Shown here: positions 26,196 to 32,777 of the stretch, piece after piece
How positions within the stretch are numbered: the stretch's first letter is position 1
Layout: the number at the start of each line of letters is the position of its first letter
DNA from: Chitinophaga pinensis
GTDB lineage: Bacteria; Bacteroidota; Bacteroidia; CAMBQF01
NCBI GenBank assembly: GCA_945869825.1
Contig: CAMBQF010000022.1
Span: forward strand, 1-32,777
DNA: 32,777 nucleotides
Direction: 5' to 3'
Notes under the pieces: generated by a model
Databases searched by the model: none
Told to the model about the DNA's origin: nothing
The model's input: only the letters and a program-made list of their open reading frames with translations
Made by a program: the position numbers and the translations under genes

Positions 26196-26579
26196 ATGAA
26201 CTTGAATAGTATGGCAGGAAAAATACTTTATGTTGAGGATGATGAGATTAACGCGTATTTAATGCGCCGGTATCTAAACAAATGGGAGGTTGATTTGGCC
26301 AGCGATGCCGAAACAGCACTAATACTTGCAAAACATGAACAATATAAAATTGTCTTATTAGATATCAATTTGGGCGATAGCAAAATGACAGGTGTTGAGG
26401 CTATGAAGATTTTAAAAGGGAACCCCCTGTATATTAATACTGTTTTTGCTGCTGTTACAGCCTACGCTATGCCCGAAGACAGGGACAGATTTTTGCTGGA
26501 TGGGTTTGATGAATACTTTTCTAAACCTGTTGATTACGAAAATTTAATAACCTTTATCGAAAAGACATTAGACGATTAA
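26196..26579 (+). CDS. Stand-alone receiver-domain response regulator
   Basis: 127 residues, a CheY-like receiver only, without DNA-binding or enzymatic output. Acidic pocket VEDDEIN, phospho-acceptor Asp in VLLDINLG, the Thr/Ser and Lys switch residues in AAVTAYAM and YFSKPV are all present. Begins 10 bp after the PAS kinase gene, so the pair is one transcription unit and the kinase is its likely phosphodonor. Two candidate starts: 26196 (MNLNSMAGK) and 26211 (MAGK); both are possible. Output may be through protein interaction or a phosphorelay (inferred). Confidence 0.92.
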   Translation: MNLNSMAGKILYVEDDEINAYLMRRYLNKWEVDLASDAETALILAKHEQYKIVLLDINLGDSKMTGVEAMKILKGNPLYINTVFAAVTAYAMPEDRDRFLLDGFDEYFSKPVDYENLITFIEKTLDD

Positions 26580-26611
26580 GTATATTCTGGTGCTTAATCC
26601 CTCTCAATCAT

Positions 26612-26619
26612 TATCTTTG
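26612..26619 (+). promoter_or_regulatory. -7 promoter box of the ychF operon
   Basis: TATCTTTG fits TAnnTTTG, 20 bp before the ychF start. It follows the response regulator gene by 32 bp. No ideal -33 TTTG is seen. Confidence 0.5.
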
Positions 26620-26639
26620 CGCCCTTATAAAAAAATACA

Positions 26640-27737
26640 ATGGGTTTACAGTGCGGTATTGTAGGTTTGCCAAACGTGGGGAAATCTACCCTTTTTAATT
26701 GTCTTTCAAATGCTAAAGCACAAGCGGCTAATTTTCCGTTTTGTACTATAGAGCCTAACGTGGGTACTATTACCGTGCCTGATGAGCGGCTGACTAAATT
26801 GGAACAAATGGTTAAGCCACAACGTGTGGTACCTACTACTATAGAAATTGTAGATATTGCAGGCCTTGTAAAAGGGGCAAGTAAGGGCGAAGGTTTGGGT
26901 AATAAATTTCTTGCCAACATTCGCGATACAGATGCTATTATTCACGTTTTGCGTTGTTTTGACGATCCTAACGTAGTACACGTAGATGGGTCAGTTAATC
27001 CCGTTCGCGATAAAGAGATTATAGACATCGAACTTCAGTTTAAAGATTTGGAATCTGTGGATAAGAAGATTCAGAAAGTAGATAAACTGGGTAGGGCAGG
27101 AGATAAAGATTCTAAAAAGGCTACAGAGGTGTTACTAGTTTATAAAGAACATCTGGAAAAAGGCCTAAATGCACGCACAGCCCCTGTTGCAGAAGAAGAT
27201 AAACGCCACATTGCCGATTTGGCTTTACTAACAGCCAAGCCTGTTTTATATGTTTGTAATGTTGACGAGGCTTCTGCTAAAAGTGGCAATGCTTATGTTG
27301 AACTTGTTAAAGCAGCAGTAGCTAATGAAAACGCCGAGGTGCTTATTATTACTGCCGCTATTGAAGCGGAAATTGCATCGCTTGAAACCTTCGAAGAGCG
27401 AGAAATGTTCTTATCTGACATTGGTTTGGAAGAGCCGGGTGTAAACAAGCTAATTAAATCAGCCTATAGGCTGCTTTCTCTACAAACCTACTTTACAGCG
27501 GGCGAAAAAGAGGTACGAGCCTGGACAATCCACAAAGGAGATACAGCCCCCCAAGCGGCTGGTGTTATCCATACTGATTTTGAAAAGGGATTTATCCGGG
27601 CTGAGGTTATACACTATGCCGATTTTGTTCAATATGGATCAGAATCTGCATGTCGGGATAATGGTAAACTATCTGTTGAAGGTAAAGAATACATTGTACA
27701 GGATGGCGATTTGATGCACTTCCGTTTTAACGTATAA
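26640..27737 (+). CDS. ychF: Redox-regulated ATPase YchF (OLA1 family)
   Basis: 365 residues, the standard length. Obg-related P-loop ATPase that binds ribosomes and takes part in stress control of translation. G1 is GLPNVGKST near residue 8, G3 DIAGL near residue 70, and the position of the GTP-specifying NKxD is CNVDE, the altered form that gives ATP preference in this family. A coiled coil (about 130-200) and a C-terminal TGS domain (about 280-365) follow. First gene of a tight five-gene run. Confidence 0.96.
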   Translation: MGLQCGIVGLPNVGKSTLFNCLSNAKAQAANFPFCTIEPNVGTITVPDERLTKLEQMVKPQRVVPTTIEIVDIAGLVKGASKGEGLGNKFLANIRDTDAIIHVLRCFDDPNVVHVDGSVNPVRDKEIIDIELQFKDLESVDKKIQKVDKLGRAGDKDSKKATEVLLVYKEHLEKGLNARTAPVAEEDKRHIADLALLTAKPVLYVCNVDEASAKSGNAYVELVKAAVANENAEVLIITAAIEAEIASLETFEEREMFLSDIGLEEPGVNKLIKSAYRLLSLQTYFTAGEKEVRAWTIHKGDTAPQAAGVIHTDFEKGFIRAEVIHYADFVQYGSESACRDNGKLSVEGKEYIVQDGDLMHFRFNV

Positions 27738-27743
27738 TACACT

Positions 27744-28382
27744 ATGATAAAAGTCGCCACGTTTATATTCAACCCATTTTATGAGAACAGCTATGTTGCA
27801 TATGATGAAACAGGCGAATGTGTAATTATAGATCCGGGTTGCTACAATAACAGGGAAGAACAGGAATTGGTTGATTTTATAGAAGCTGAGGGCCTAAATC
27901 CGGTGCTACTATTAAATACCCATTGCCATGTAGACCATATAATGGGTAACAAATTCATATTTGATAAATATGGCCTACTTCCGCAATACCATCGTATAGA
28001 ACAAACTGTTTTAGAAGCAGCTCCTTCGCATGCCCGTATGTTTGGGGTAGAAATGGTTCCATCCCCATCAGCAGAAAGATATCTGGATGAAGGGGATGTT
28101 TTAGAATTTGGTAATAGTAGTTTTCAAATATTATTTCTTCCTGGTCATTCACCTGGTAGTATTGCTTTTTATAACGAAGAACAGAAAATTATTTTTGGCG
28201 GCGATGTGTTGTTTTATTTAAGCATTGGTCGTACAGATTTGCCAAGCGGAAATCACAGTCAGCTAATAACAAGCATCAAAAAAAGCCTGTTTAGGCTTGA
28301 TGATGAATACCTTGTTTATTCAGGGCATGGGCAAACAACCACATTGGGAAACGAAAAGCGCTTTAACCCATTTCTTCAGTAA
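27744..28382 (+). CDS. MBL-fold metallohydrolase, glyoxalase II-like
   Basis: 212 residues. Metallo-beta-lactamase fold with di-zinc motif THCHVDH (H60, H62, D64, H65), then GHSPGS with a further His, GGDVLF with bridging Asp and the C-terminal SGHGQTT His, as in YcbL/hydroxyacylglutathione hydrolase-like proteins. It may hydrolyse a thioester, but lacks the C-terminal substrate domain of true glyoxalase II, so the substrate is open. Begins 6 bp after ychF and ends 2 bp before the next gene, so it is translationally linked. Confidence 0.9.
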   Translation: MIKVATFIFNPFYENSYVAYDETGECVIIDPGCYNNREEQELVDFIEAEGLNPVLLLNTHCHVDHIMGNKFIFDKYGLLPQYHRIEQTVLEAAPSHARMFGVEMVPSPSAERYLDEGDVLEFGNSSFQILFLPGHSPGSIAFYNEEQKIIFGGDVLFYLSIGRTDLPSGNHSQLITSIKKSLFRLDDEYLVYSGHGQTTTLGNEKRFNPFLQ

Positions 28383-28384
28383 GA

Positions 28385-29260
28385 ATGGTTGTAAAGTACA
28401 TAGGTGAAGTTGTTCCCGGCAAGCTCAGCTCTGCATCGGCGGTTGAGGTTTTTGATAATAAGGTATACATTGCGGGCGACAACATTAATTTTATCTATTT
28501 ATACAGCAAGCGTTTCTTTTTAATTGATAGGGTAAAGCTTTTTGCTGATGCTGATTTTGAGGAGCAGAAAAAGCCGGTAAAAAAAGATTGGGAAGCAATG
28601 TCTGTTATTACCGCAGCCGGAAGATACCCTAAGTTGCTGCTAATTGGTTCGGGGTCTAAAAATGTAGTGCGCGATTATGCTATCCTCTTAAACCTGTCAT
28701 CACGCAAAATTAATAATGTAGAACATTGGCCACGCTTTTATAATTCGGTTAGAAAATTTCTTAAGCCTGATGAAGAATTGAATATAGAGGGTCTGGCGCA
28801 GGTAAAAGACCATCTTGTATTATTAAACAGGGGCAATGTTAATACAGGCAATGCTATTTTTATAACCGATGTTAGCGCTGCATTTCATTACACAGATTTT
28901 ATTCATAGGATAGAATCAGCCCCGTTTGATATTGCAGAAACAAAAGCAGGGTTTACAGGTGCATATTATTTAGAAGAAATAGATACCCTTTTTTATACAG
29001 CAGCTGCTGAATTAACTTCAAATGCTTATTATGATGGTAAAGTGTTAGGCAGTGCAGTTGGGTGTTTCTTTAATGTTAGTCAACGGCTAAAAGACAATGT
29101 GTGGGTACCTGATAAACAGATTGCCTTTAATAATCAGTTACAAGGTAAAGTAGAATCGCTTACCTTGCTTCGTAAAATTGATAACAAATATGTATTCCTT
29201 GTCGTTACAGATAATGATGGTGTCCCAGGCTCTATGTACCAGTTATTAATTGAATTATAA
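28385..29260 (+). CDS. DUF6929-like protein of unknown function
   Basis: 291 residues, no signal peptide. The sequence is strand-rich with repeated blocks (KVYIAGDNINFIYLYS, KLLLIGSGSKNV, EGLAQVKDHLVLLNRG, YVFLVVTDNDGVPG), suggesting a beta-propeller-like fold as in esterase-like/phytase-type proteins. Resembles a Bacteroidota family I know as DUF6929, a recollection to be checked. Sits 2 bp after the MBL gene and 11 bp before lepB. No catalytic residues can be named. Confidence 0.75.
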   Translation: MVVKYIGEVVPGKLSSASAVEVFDNKVYIAGDNINFIYLYSKRFFLIDRVKLFADADFEEQKKPVKKDWEAMSVITAAGRYPKLLLIGSGSKNVVRDYAILLNLSSRKINNVEHWPRFYNSVRKFLKPDEELNIEGLAQVKDHLVLLNRGNVNTGNAIFITDVSAAFHYTDFIHRIESAPFDIAETKAGFTGAYYLEEIDTLFYTAAAELTSNAYYDGKVLGSAVGCFFNVSQRLKDNVWVPDKQIAFNNQLQGKVESLTLLRKIDNKYVFLVVTDNDGVPGSMYQLLIEL

Positions 29261-29271
29261 GTGTATTAGGT

Positions 29272-30672
29272 TTGATTGTTTTATCTCCGGCAATAATAAT
29301 ATCTATAGCAATTGTTACTGCAATAGTATTGCATGCAGCCTTGTTCCTCCTCTTTAAAAAAGCGGGTTTTGCAGGTTGGAATGCTTTTGTCCCGGTGCTG
29401 AATATATTTACAATATTTAAAATTACCGGCCGGAAATGGTATTGGCTTATTCTCATGCTACTGCCTGTTATAGGCTTTTTGTTTGTAATGATTGCCTTTT
29501 TTGATCTCCTGCATTCTTTTGGTCGCAGGCGGTTTTATCATTTTTTGTTAGGCTTGTTTTTTGGCCCATACTACCTCTTTATTGTAGCGTTAAATAAAAA
29601 AGTTGAATATACAGGGCCAAGGCTTAAATACGCAACCCCTGCTCCTGTGTTCCGCGAGTGGGCAGAGGCTGTTATCTTGGCTGTTGTTTTAGTTACCGCT
29701 TATATAAAGCCATTTTGGTTTGAAACGTATAATATTCCAAGCCAATCAATGGAGGGTACTTTGCTAATGGGCGATTATATATTGGTTAGTAAGGTTAAAT
29801 ATGGCCCCAGGTTACCTATTACACCTATTGCAATACCCTTTATGCAAAATGCTAATGGGCAAAATAATTCGTATTTAGATAATTTCAGGCTTCCTTATTT
29901 CAGGCTGCCTGGTTTCGGGTATGTAAAGAGGGGAGACGTTGTTGTTTTTAATTTTCCTGCTGATGACTCAAAGCCAGTAGACCGAAAAACCAATTATATA
30001 AAGCGTTGTATAGCTTTACCTGGCGATACCCTTTTTATAGATAATAAAGTAGTTAAAGTTAATGGATATATAAAGGCAGCCCCGCCGTTAGCCCAATATA
30101 ATTACATGGCAGAAATGAATGGTAATGTAAATCCTGAGTATTTTAACGGACTGGGTTTTGGCGATGCTACACCCGTTACCAGCCTTAGCTTTTACCAGTT
30201 TAGCATTAATACACTAATGGCCGACAGCCTTTCAAAACTGAAAGATGTAGATACTGTCAGAATGGTTTGCTATGCTCCAAATCGTAGGATATTGGAAGTT
30301 TTTCCTCAGTCTCCTGCCTATCCTTGGAACCTCGATAATTTTGGCCCATTATATATCCCTAAAAAAGGGCAAACTGTTGTTCTTAATGAACAGAACATTA
30401 AGCTCTATGAGCGAATTATTAAGGTATATGAGCAAAACGATTTAAGGGTTAATGGACCATATATCAAGATTAATGGTGGAAACGTCAGCTCCTACACATT
30501 TAAACAGAATTATTATTTTATGATGGGTGATAACCGAGATAATTCATCCGATTCGCGTTTTTGGGGTTTTGTGCCCGAAGACCATATTGTTGGTAAGGCC
30601 TGGTTTATTTGGCTTTCAATTGATGCAGAGCATAATATCAGGTACAATCGTTTATTTCAAACTATTGAATAG
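29272..30672 (+). CDS. lepB: Signal peptidase I with N-terminal membrane extension
   Basis: 466 residues; cleaves signal peptides of exported preproteins at the inner membrane. An extra N-terminal membrane module of about 110 residues with three or four helices (FKKAGFAGWNAFVPVLNIF, a DUF5684-like pattern) precedes the canonical helix and catalytic domain. Catalytic Ser is S159 in PSQSMEGTL and the general base Lys is K244 in YIKRCIALPGD; box D/E is MGDNRDNSSDSR near the C-terminus. A long insertion (about 255-375) separates boxes, as is common in Bacteroidota. The start is TTG at 29272; upstream ATT/ATA codons exist but no ATG or GTG, and the previous stop is at 29258. Confidence 0.93.
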   Translation: MIVLSPAIIISIAIVTAIVLHAALFLLFKKAGFAGWNAFVPVLNIFTIFKITGRKWYWLILMLLPVIGFLFVMIAFFDLLHSFGRRRFYHFLLGLFFGPYYLFIVALNKKVEYTGPRLKYATPAPVFREWAEAVILAVVLVTAYIKPFWFETYNIPSQSMEGTLLMGDYILVSKVKYGPRLPITPIAIPFMQNANGQNNSYLDNFRLPYFRLPGFGYVKRGDVVVFNFPADDSKPVDRKTNYIKRCIALPGDTLFIDNKVVKVNGYIKAAPPLAQYNYMAEMNGNVNPEYFNGLGFGDATPVTSLSFYQFSINTLMADSLSKLKDVDTVRMVCYAPNRRILEVFPQSPAYPWNLDNFGPLYIPKKGQTVVLNEQNIKLYERIIKVYEQNDLRVNGPYIKINGGNVSSYTFKQNYYFMMGDNRDNSSDSRFWGFVPEDHIVGKAWFIWLSIDAEHNIRYNRLFQTIE

Positions 30673-30676
30673 TGTT

Positions 30677-31282
30677 ATGGATACCCCTTTATTAAGTATC
30701 GCTTATTTACCACCCGTTGAGTATTTTTCAATTATGGCTAATTATGATAGTGTGAAGGTGGAATCGAAGGAGCATTTTGTTAAACAAACCTATCGTAACC
30801 GGGCTGTAATTTTGGGCGCTAATGGCCCATTACCTTTAATCATACCTTTAAAAAAAGGTAAGAATAACCAACAGTTAATCACCGAAACAGAGATTGATTA
30901 TTCATCAAACTGGCAAACTGTGCATTGGCGTGCTATTAAATCAGCTTATGGGGGCTCACCGTTTTTTGAACACTATGCAGATTTTTTTGCCTCTTATTAC
31001 CAAAGGCGTTACTTGTATTTATTTGAATACAATATTGAACTTACAAAGCTGCTTTTAAAGCTATTTAAATTAAATTGTGAAATTAGCTTTAGTAGTGAAT
31101 TTATAGTGCCTTCAGCTATTGCGGGCGACTATAGGTATTCAATTACACCTAAAACAATTAGTTCCTATACTCCAATTCCGTATCGTCAGGTTTTTTCAGA
31201 TAAATTTACCTTTACCCCTAATTTAAGTGCCATAGACTTACTCTTTTGTATGGGCAATAGGGCTAATACCGCGTTAAATTAA
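30677..31282 (+). CDS. WbqC-family protein
   Basis: 201 residues from ATG 30677; a longer frame beginning at 30527 overlaps lepB and is rejected. Contains the WbqC blocks IAYLPPVEYFSIMANYD near the N-terminus, KQTYRNRAVI, HWRAIKSAYGGSPFFEHY and LFEYNIELTKLLL. The family is tied to surface polysaccharide loci in other bacteria, with no settled biochemical activity. Begins 4 bp after the lepB stop and closes the five-gene run. No clear terminator follows; two small palindromes (31282-31293 and 31301-31312) lie after it. Confidence 0.85.
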   Translation: MDTPLLSIAYLPPVEYFSIMANYDSVKVESKEHFVKQTYRNRAVILGANGPLPLIIPLKKGKNNQQLITETEIDYSSNWQTVHWRAIKSAYGGSPFFEHYADFFASYYQRRYLYLFEYNIELTKLLLKLFKLNCEISFSSEFIVPSAIAGDYRYSITPKTISSYTPIPYRQVFSDKFTFTPNLSAIDLLFCMGNRANTALN

Positions 31283-31439
31283 AATTGCAATTTAAATTTG
31301 ATGGTTAACCATAAATCTTGATGTTATTTTTTTATTATTTTTTATATGCTGAATATTTATCAATGTATTGATTTGTAAATAGATATACTGCTTATTATTT
31401 TTTGTTAGTAATTAAACTTCATCTGTTTTTTATTTCTTA

Positions 31440-31470
31440 TTTGTATTTGAACTTCAAAAAGTTACTTTTG
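31440..31470 (+). promoter_or_regulatory. Consensus promoter of the collagen-like gene
   Basis: A -33 TTTG (31440-31443) and a -7 TACTTTTG (31463-31470) are separated by exactly 19 bases, 27 bp before the ATG. It lies in a very AT-rich 215-bp spacer with no gene. Confidence 0.7.
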
Positions 31471-31497
31471 AACATAACATTGTTGAAAATCTAACTT

Positions 31498-32777
31498 ATG
31501 AATTCATCTATACGCTTAAAATTTTCATTGTCAATACTGTTTGTGTCATTTGCAATTCAAATAGGTTTGGCTCAACCTGCTCCGCCACAGGGGGTAAATT
31601 ATCAGGCTGTCGCAAGAGATAACTCTGGAGTTATTTTAGCAAATAACCCAATCGATGTCAGGATTGCGATTCTTTCTGATACTATCACTCCGGTTATTCA
31701 ATACGAAGAGGAGTTTCTTGGTTTGCAAACAAACCAGTTTGGTTTATTCAATCTGGTAATTGGTCAGGGTAATCCTATTGGCGGTATACAAACTTCATTT
31801 GCCAATATACCATGGGGAGCATCGGAGACTTTTGCAAGGATACGTGCAAATACGGGTACTGGTTATATAAATATGGGTACCATGAAATTATGGTCTGTTC
31901 CCTATGCCCTATATGCGGGTTCTGTTAATGGGGCGCAAGGCCCAACAGGTCCTCAAGGCCCTGTCGGTCCATTTGGCCCACAAGGTGCTCAGGGTGCCCA
32001 GGGACCCGCCGGTTCGCAAGGTCCTGCAGGCCCAACCGGTTCGCAAGGATTAGCAGGCCCGGCTGGTCCTCAAGGAGCACAAGGTGCCCAAGGTCCTGCC
32101 GGTCTTCAAGGTCCTACAGGTTCAACTGGTCCGCAAGGTTTAATAGGTCCTGTTGGTCCTCAAGGTCCCCAAGGTCCAGCGGGTGCAGATGGAATCGATG
32201 GCACAAACGGAGTAGACGGTGCACAAGGTCCTGTTGGACCAGCGGGTCCCCAAGGCCCAGCCGGTGCAGATGGAATCAATGGCACAAACGGAGTAGACGG
32301 TGCACAAGGTCCTGTTGGACCAGTGGGTCCTCAAGGTCCTGCCGGCGCAGATGGAATCAATGGCACAAACGGAGTTGACGGTGTGCAAGGCCCTGTTGGA
32401 CCAGCGGGTCCTCAAGGCCCAGCCGGTGCTGATGGAATCAATGGTATAGATGGAGCAGTTGGCCCACAAGGTCCTGCCGGTGCAGATGGAATAAATGGCA
32501 CAAACGGAGTAGATGGTGCAGTTGGTCCTCAAGGCCCAGCGGGTCCTCAAGGTCCTGCTGGCGCAGATGGAATCAATGGAGCAAACGGTGTTGATGGTGC
32601 GCAAGGTCCTGTTGGACCAGCAGGTCCTCAAGGTCCTGCCGGCGCAGATGGAATCAATGGTATAGATGGAGCAGTTGGCCCACAAGGTCCTGCCGGTGCA
32701 GATGGTATAAATGGCACAAACGGAGTAGACGGTGCACAAGGTCCTGTTGGACCAGCGGGTCCTCAAGGCCCAGCTGG
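31498..32777 (+). CDS. Secreted collagen-like Gly-X-Y repeat protein, 3' end outside window
   Basis: The frame is open from ATG 31498 to the window edge (426 residues visible). Signal peptide residues 1-25 (ends IQIGLAQ) and an N-terminal domain of about 115 residues beginning [18 protein letters not shown] and ending [15 protein letters not shown], a domain often placed before collagen-like or tail-fibre-like repeats in Bacteroidota. From about residue 143 every third residue is Gly ([14 protein letters not shown]...), with Gln, Pro, Ala and Asp in X and Y positions, so a triple-helix-forming, probably trimeric, surface fibre is likely (inferred). Pro-rich triplets dominate first, then [17 protein letters not shown] blocks repeat. 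The C-terminus, which would show any T9SS domain, is not in view. Confidence 0.9.
   Translation, partial: MNSSIRLKFSLSILFVSFAIQIGLAQPAPPQGVNYQAVARDNSGVILANNPIDVRIAILSDTITPVIQYEEEFLGLQTNQFGLFNLVIGQGNPIGGIQTSFANIPWGASETFARIRANTGTGYINMGTMKLWSVPYALYAGSVNGAQGPTGPQGPVGPFGPQGAQGAQGPAGSQGPAGPTGSQGLAGPAGPQGAQGAQGPAGLQGPTGSTGPQGLIGPVGPQGPQGPAGADGIDGTNGVDGAQGPVGPAGPQGPAGADGINGTNGVDGAQGPVGPVGPQGPAGADGINGTNGVDGVQGPVGPAGPQGPAGADGINGIDGAVGPQGPAGADGINGTNGVDGAVGPQGPAGPQGPAGADGINGANGVDGAQGPVGPAGPQGPAGADGINGIDGAVGPQGPAGADGINGTNGVDGAQGPVGPAGPQGPA
32185..32777 (+). repeat. 81/54-bp tandem repeat array inside the collagen-like gene
   Basis: Units start with the codons for ADG (GCAGATGG) at 32185, 32266, 32347, 32428, 32482, 32563, 32644 and 32698. 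The steps are 81, 81, 81, 54, 81, 81 and 54 bp, so every step is a multiple of 27 bp (three collagen triplets). The 27-residue unit reads [16 protein letters not shown] plus [11 protein letters not shown]; the 18-residue form is [18 protein letters not shown]. Units are nearly identical at the DNA level. The array runs to the window end. Confidence 0.9.

Noticed and set aside
30527-30676. N-terminal extension of WbqC
   Set aside because: It overlaps the conserved C-terminal box of lepB in another frame; ATG 30677 lies 4 bp after the lepB stop and starts the family-conserved region.
31282-31312. Two short AT palindromes after wbqC as a terminator
   Set aside because: AAATTGCAATTT and ATGGTTAACCAT are weak stems without GC core or immediate T run; not strong enough to call.
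31283-31439. AT-rich spacer searched for a small RNA or small gene
   Set aside because: No open frame with features, no stable GC hairpin and no tRNA-like fold seen.
32140-32766. 208-codon minus-strand frame rich in Thr, Arg, Cys and Ser
   Set aside because: It is the mirror of the Gly-X-Y repeat; the plus-strand collagen frame has a signal peptide, promoter and family domain, while this one has none.
32185-32777. Regular repeats that might be taken for a CRISPR array
   Set aside because: There are no unique spacers; units are contiguous coding repeats in steps of 27 bp and no cas genes are present.

Overview
The window is an ordinary-looking stretch of a Bacteroidota chromosome at moderate GC. 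Lineage evidence: several start-proximal TAnnTTTG promoter -7 boxes, few visible Shine-Dalgarno sequences, two proteins with type IX secretion (T9SS) C-terminal sorting domains, a GldA-type ABC ATPase, WbqC and DUF6929-like proteins, and a collagen-like secreted protein with the N-terminal domain typical of this phylum. Genus cannot be fixed from the sequence; a gliding or T9SS-bearing member of the Chitinophagales/Sphingobacteriales side is plausible.

Layout. 1-5.4 kb (+): 3' part of gyrA, a periplasmic TPR protein, an APC-family amino acid permease and a small lipoprotein; each of the first three is followed by a hairpin-plus-T terminator. 5.4-6.4 kb (-): gldA without gldF/gldG. 6.5-7.9 kb (+): rsgA-dtd, a translation quality-control pair. 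7.9-10.6 kb (-): an outer-membrane beta-barrel gene followed by a T9SS-secreted M1 aminopeptidase. 10.6-11.3 kb: no open gene, but a heavily decayed DUF3108-family pseudogene readable in pieces across frames; its 3' end carries the promoter of truA. 11.3-13.3 kb (+): truA and a lipoprotein metallophosphatase. 13.4-16.4 kb (-): a PpiD/SurA-like periplasmic foldase, a perfect bidirectional terminator, and a polyprenol-phosphate mannosyltransferase-like GT2 with its own promoter. 16.6-20.3 kb (+): a very large NtrY-like membrane histidine kinase. 20.3-21.6 kb (-): a sterol desaturase/fatty acid hydroxylase family protein and a small four-helix membrane protein. 21.7-26.6 kb (+): a T9SS cargo protein, a five-PAS histidine kinase and a stand-alone receiver. 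26.6-31.3 kb (+): a tight five-gene unit ychF - MBL hydrolase - DUF6929-like - lepB - wbqC. 31.5 kb to the end (+): a collagen-like Gly-X-Y protein, open at the window edge, with a strikingly regular 81/54-bp higher-order repeat.

Most genes are housekeeping or cell-envelope functions. The connecting theme is the envelope: secretion and folding (LepB, PpiD-like protein, T9SS cargos), envelope sensing (two sensor kinases) and surface display (collagen-like protein, beta-barrel protein). I found no phage, transposase, CRISPR array, rRNA or tRNA, and no convincing novel multi-gene system. The items most worth a second look are the unlisted DUF3108 relic, the repeat architecture of the collagen-like gene, the start-overlapping promoters of truA and gldA, and the two orphan kinase loci.
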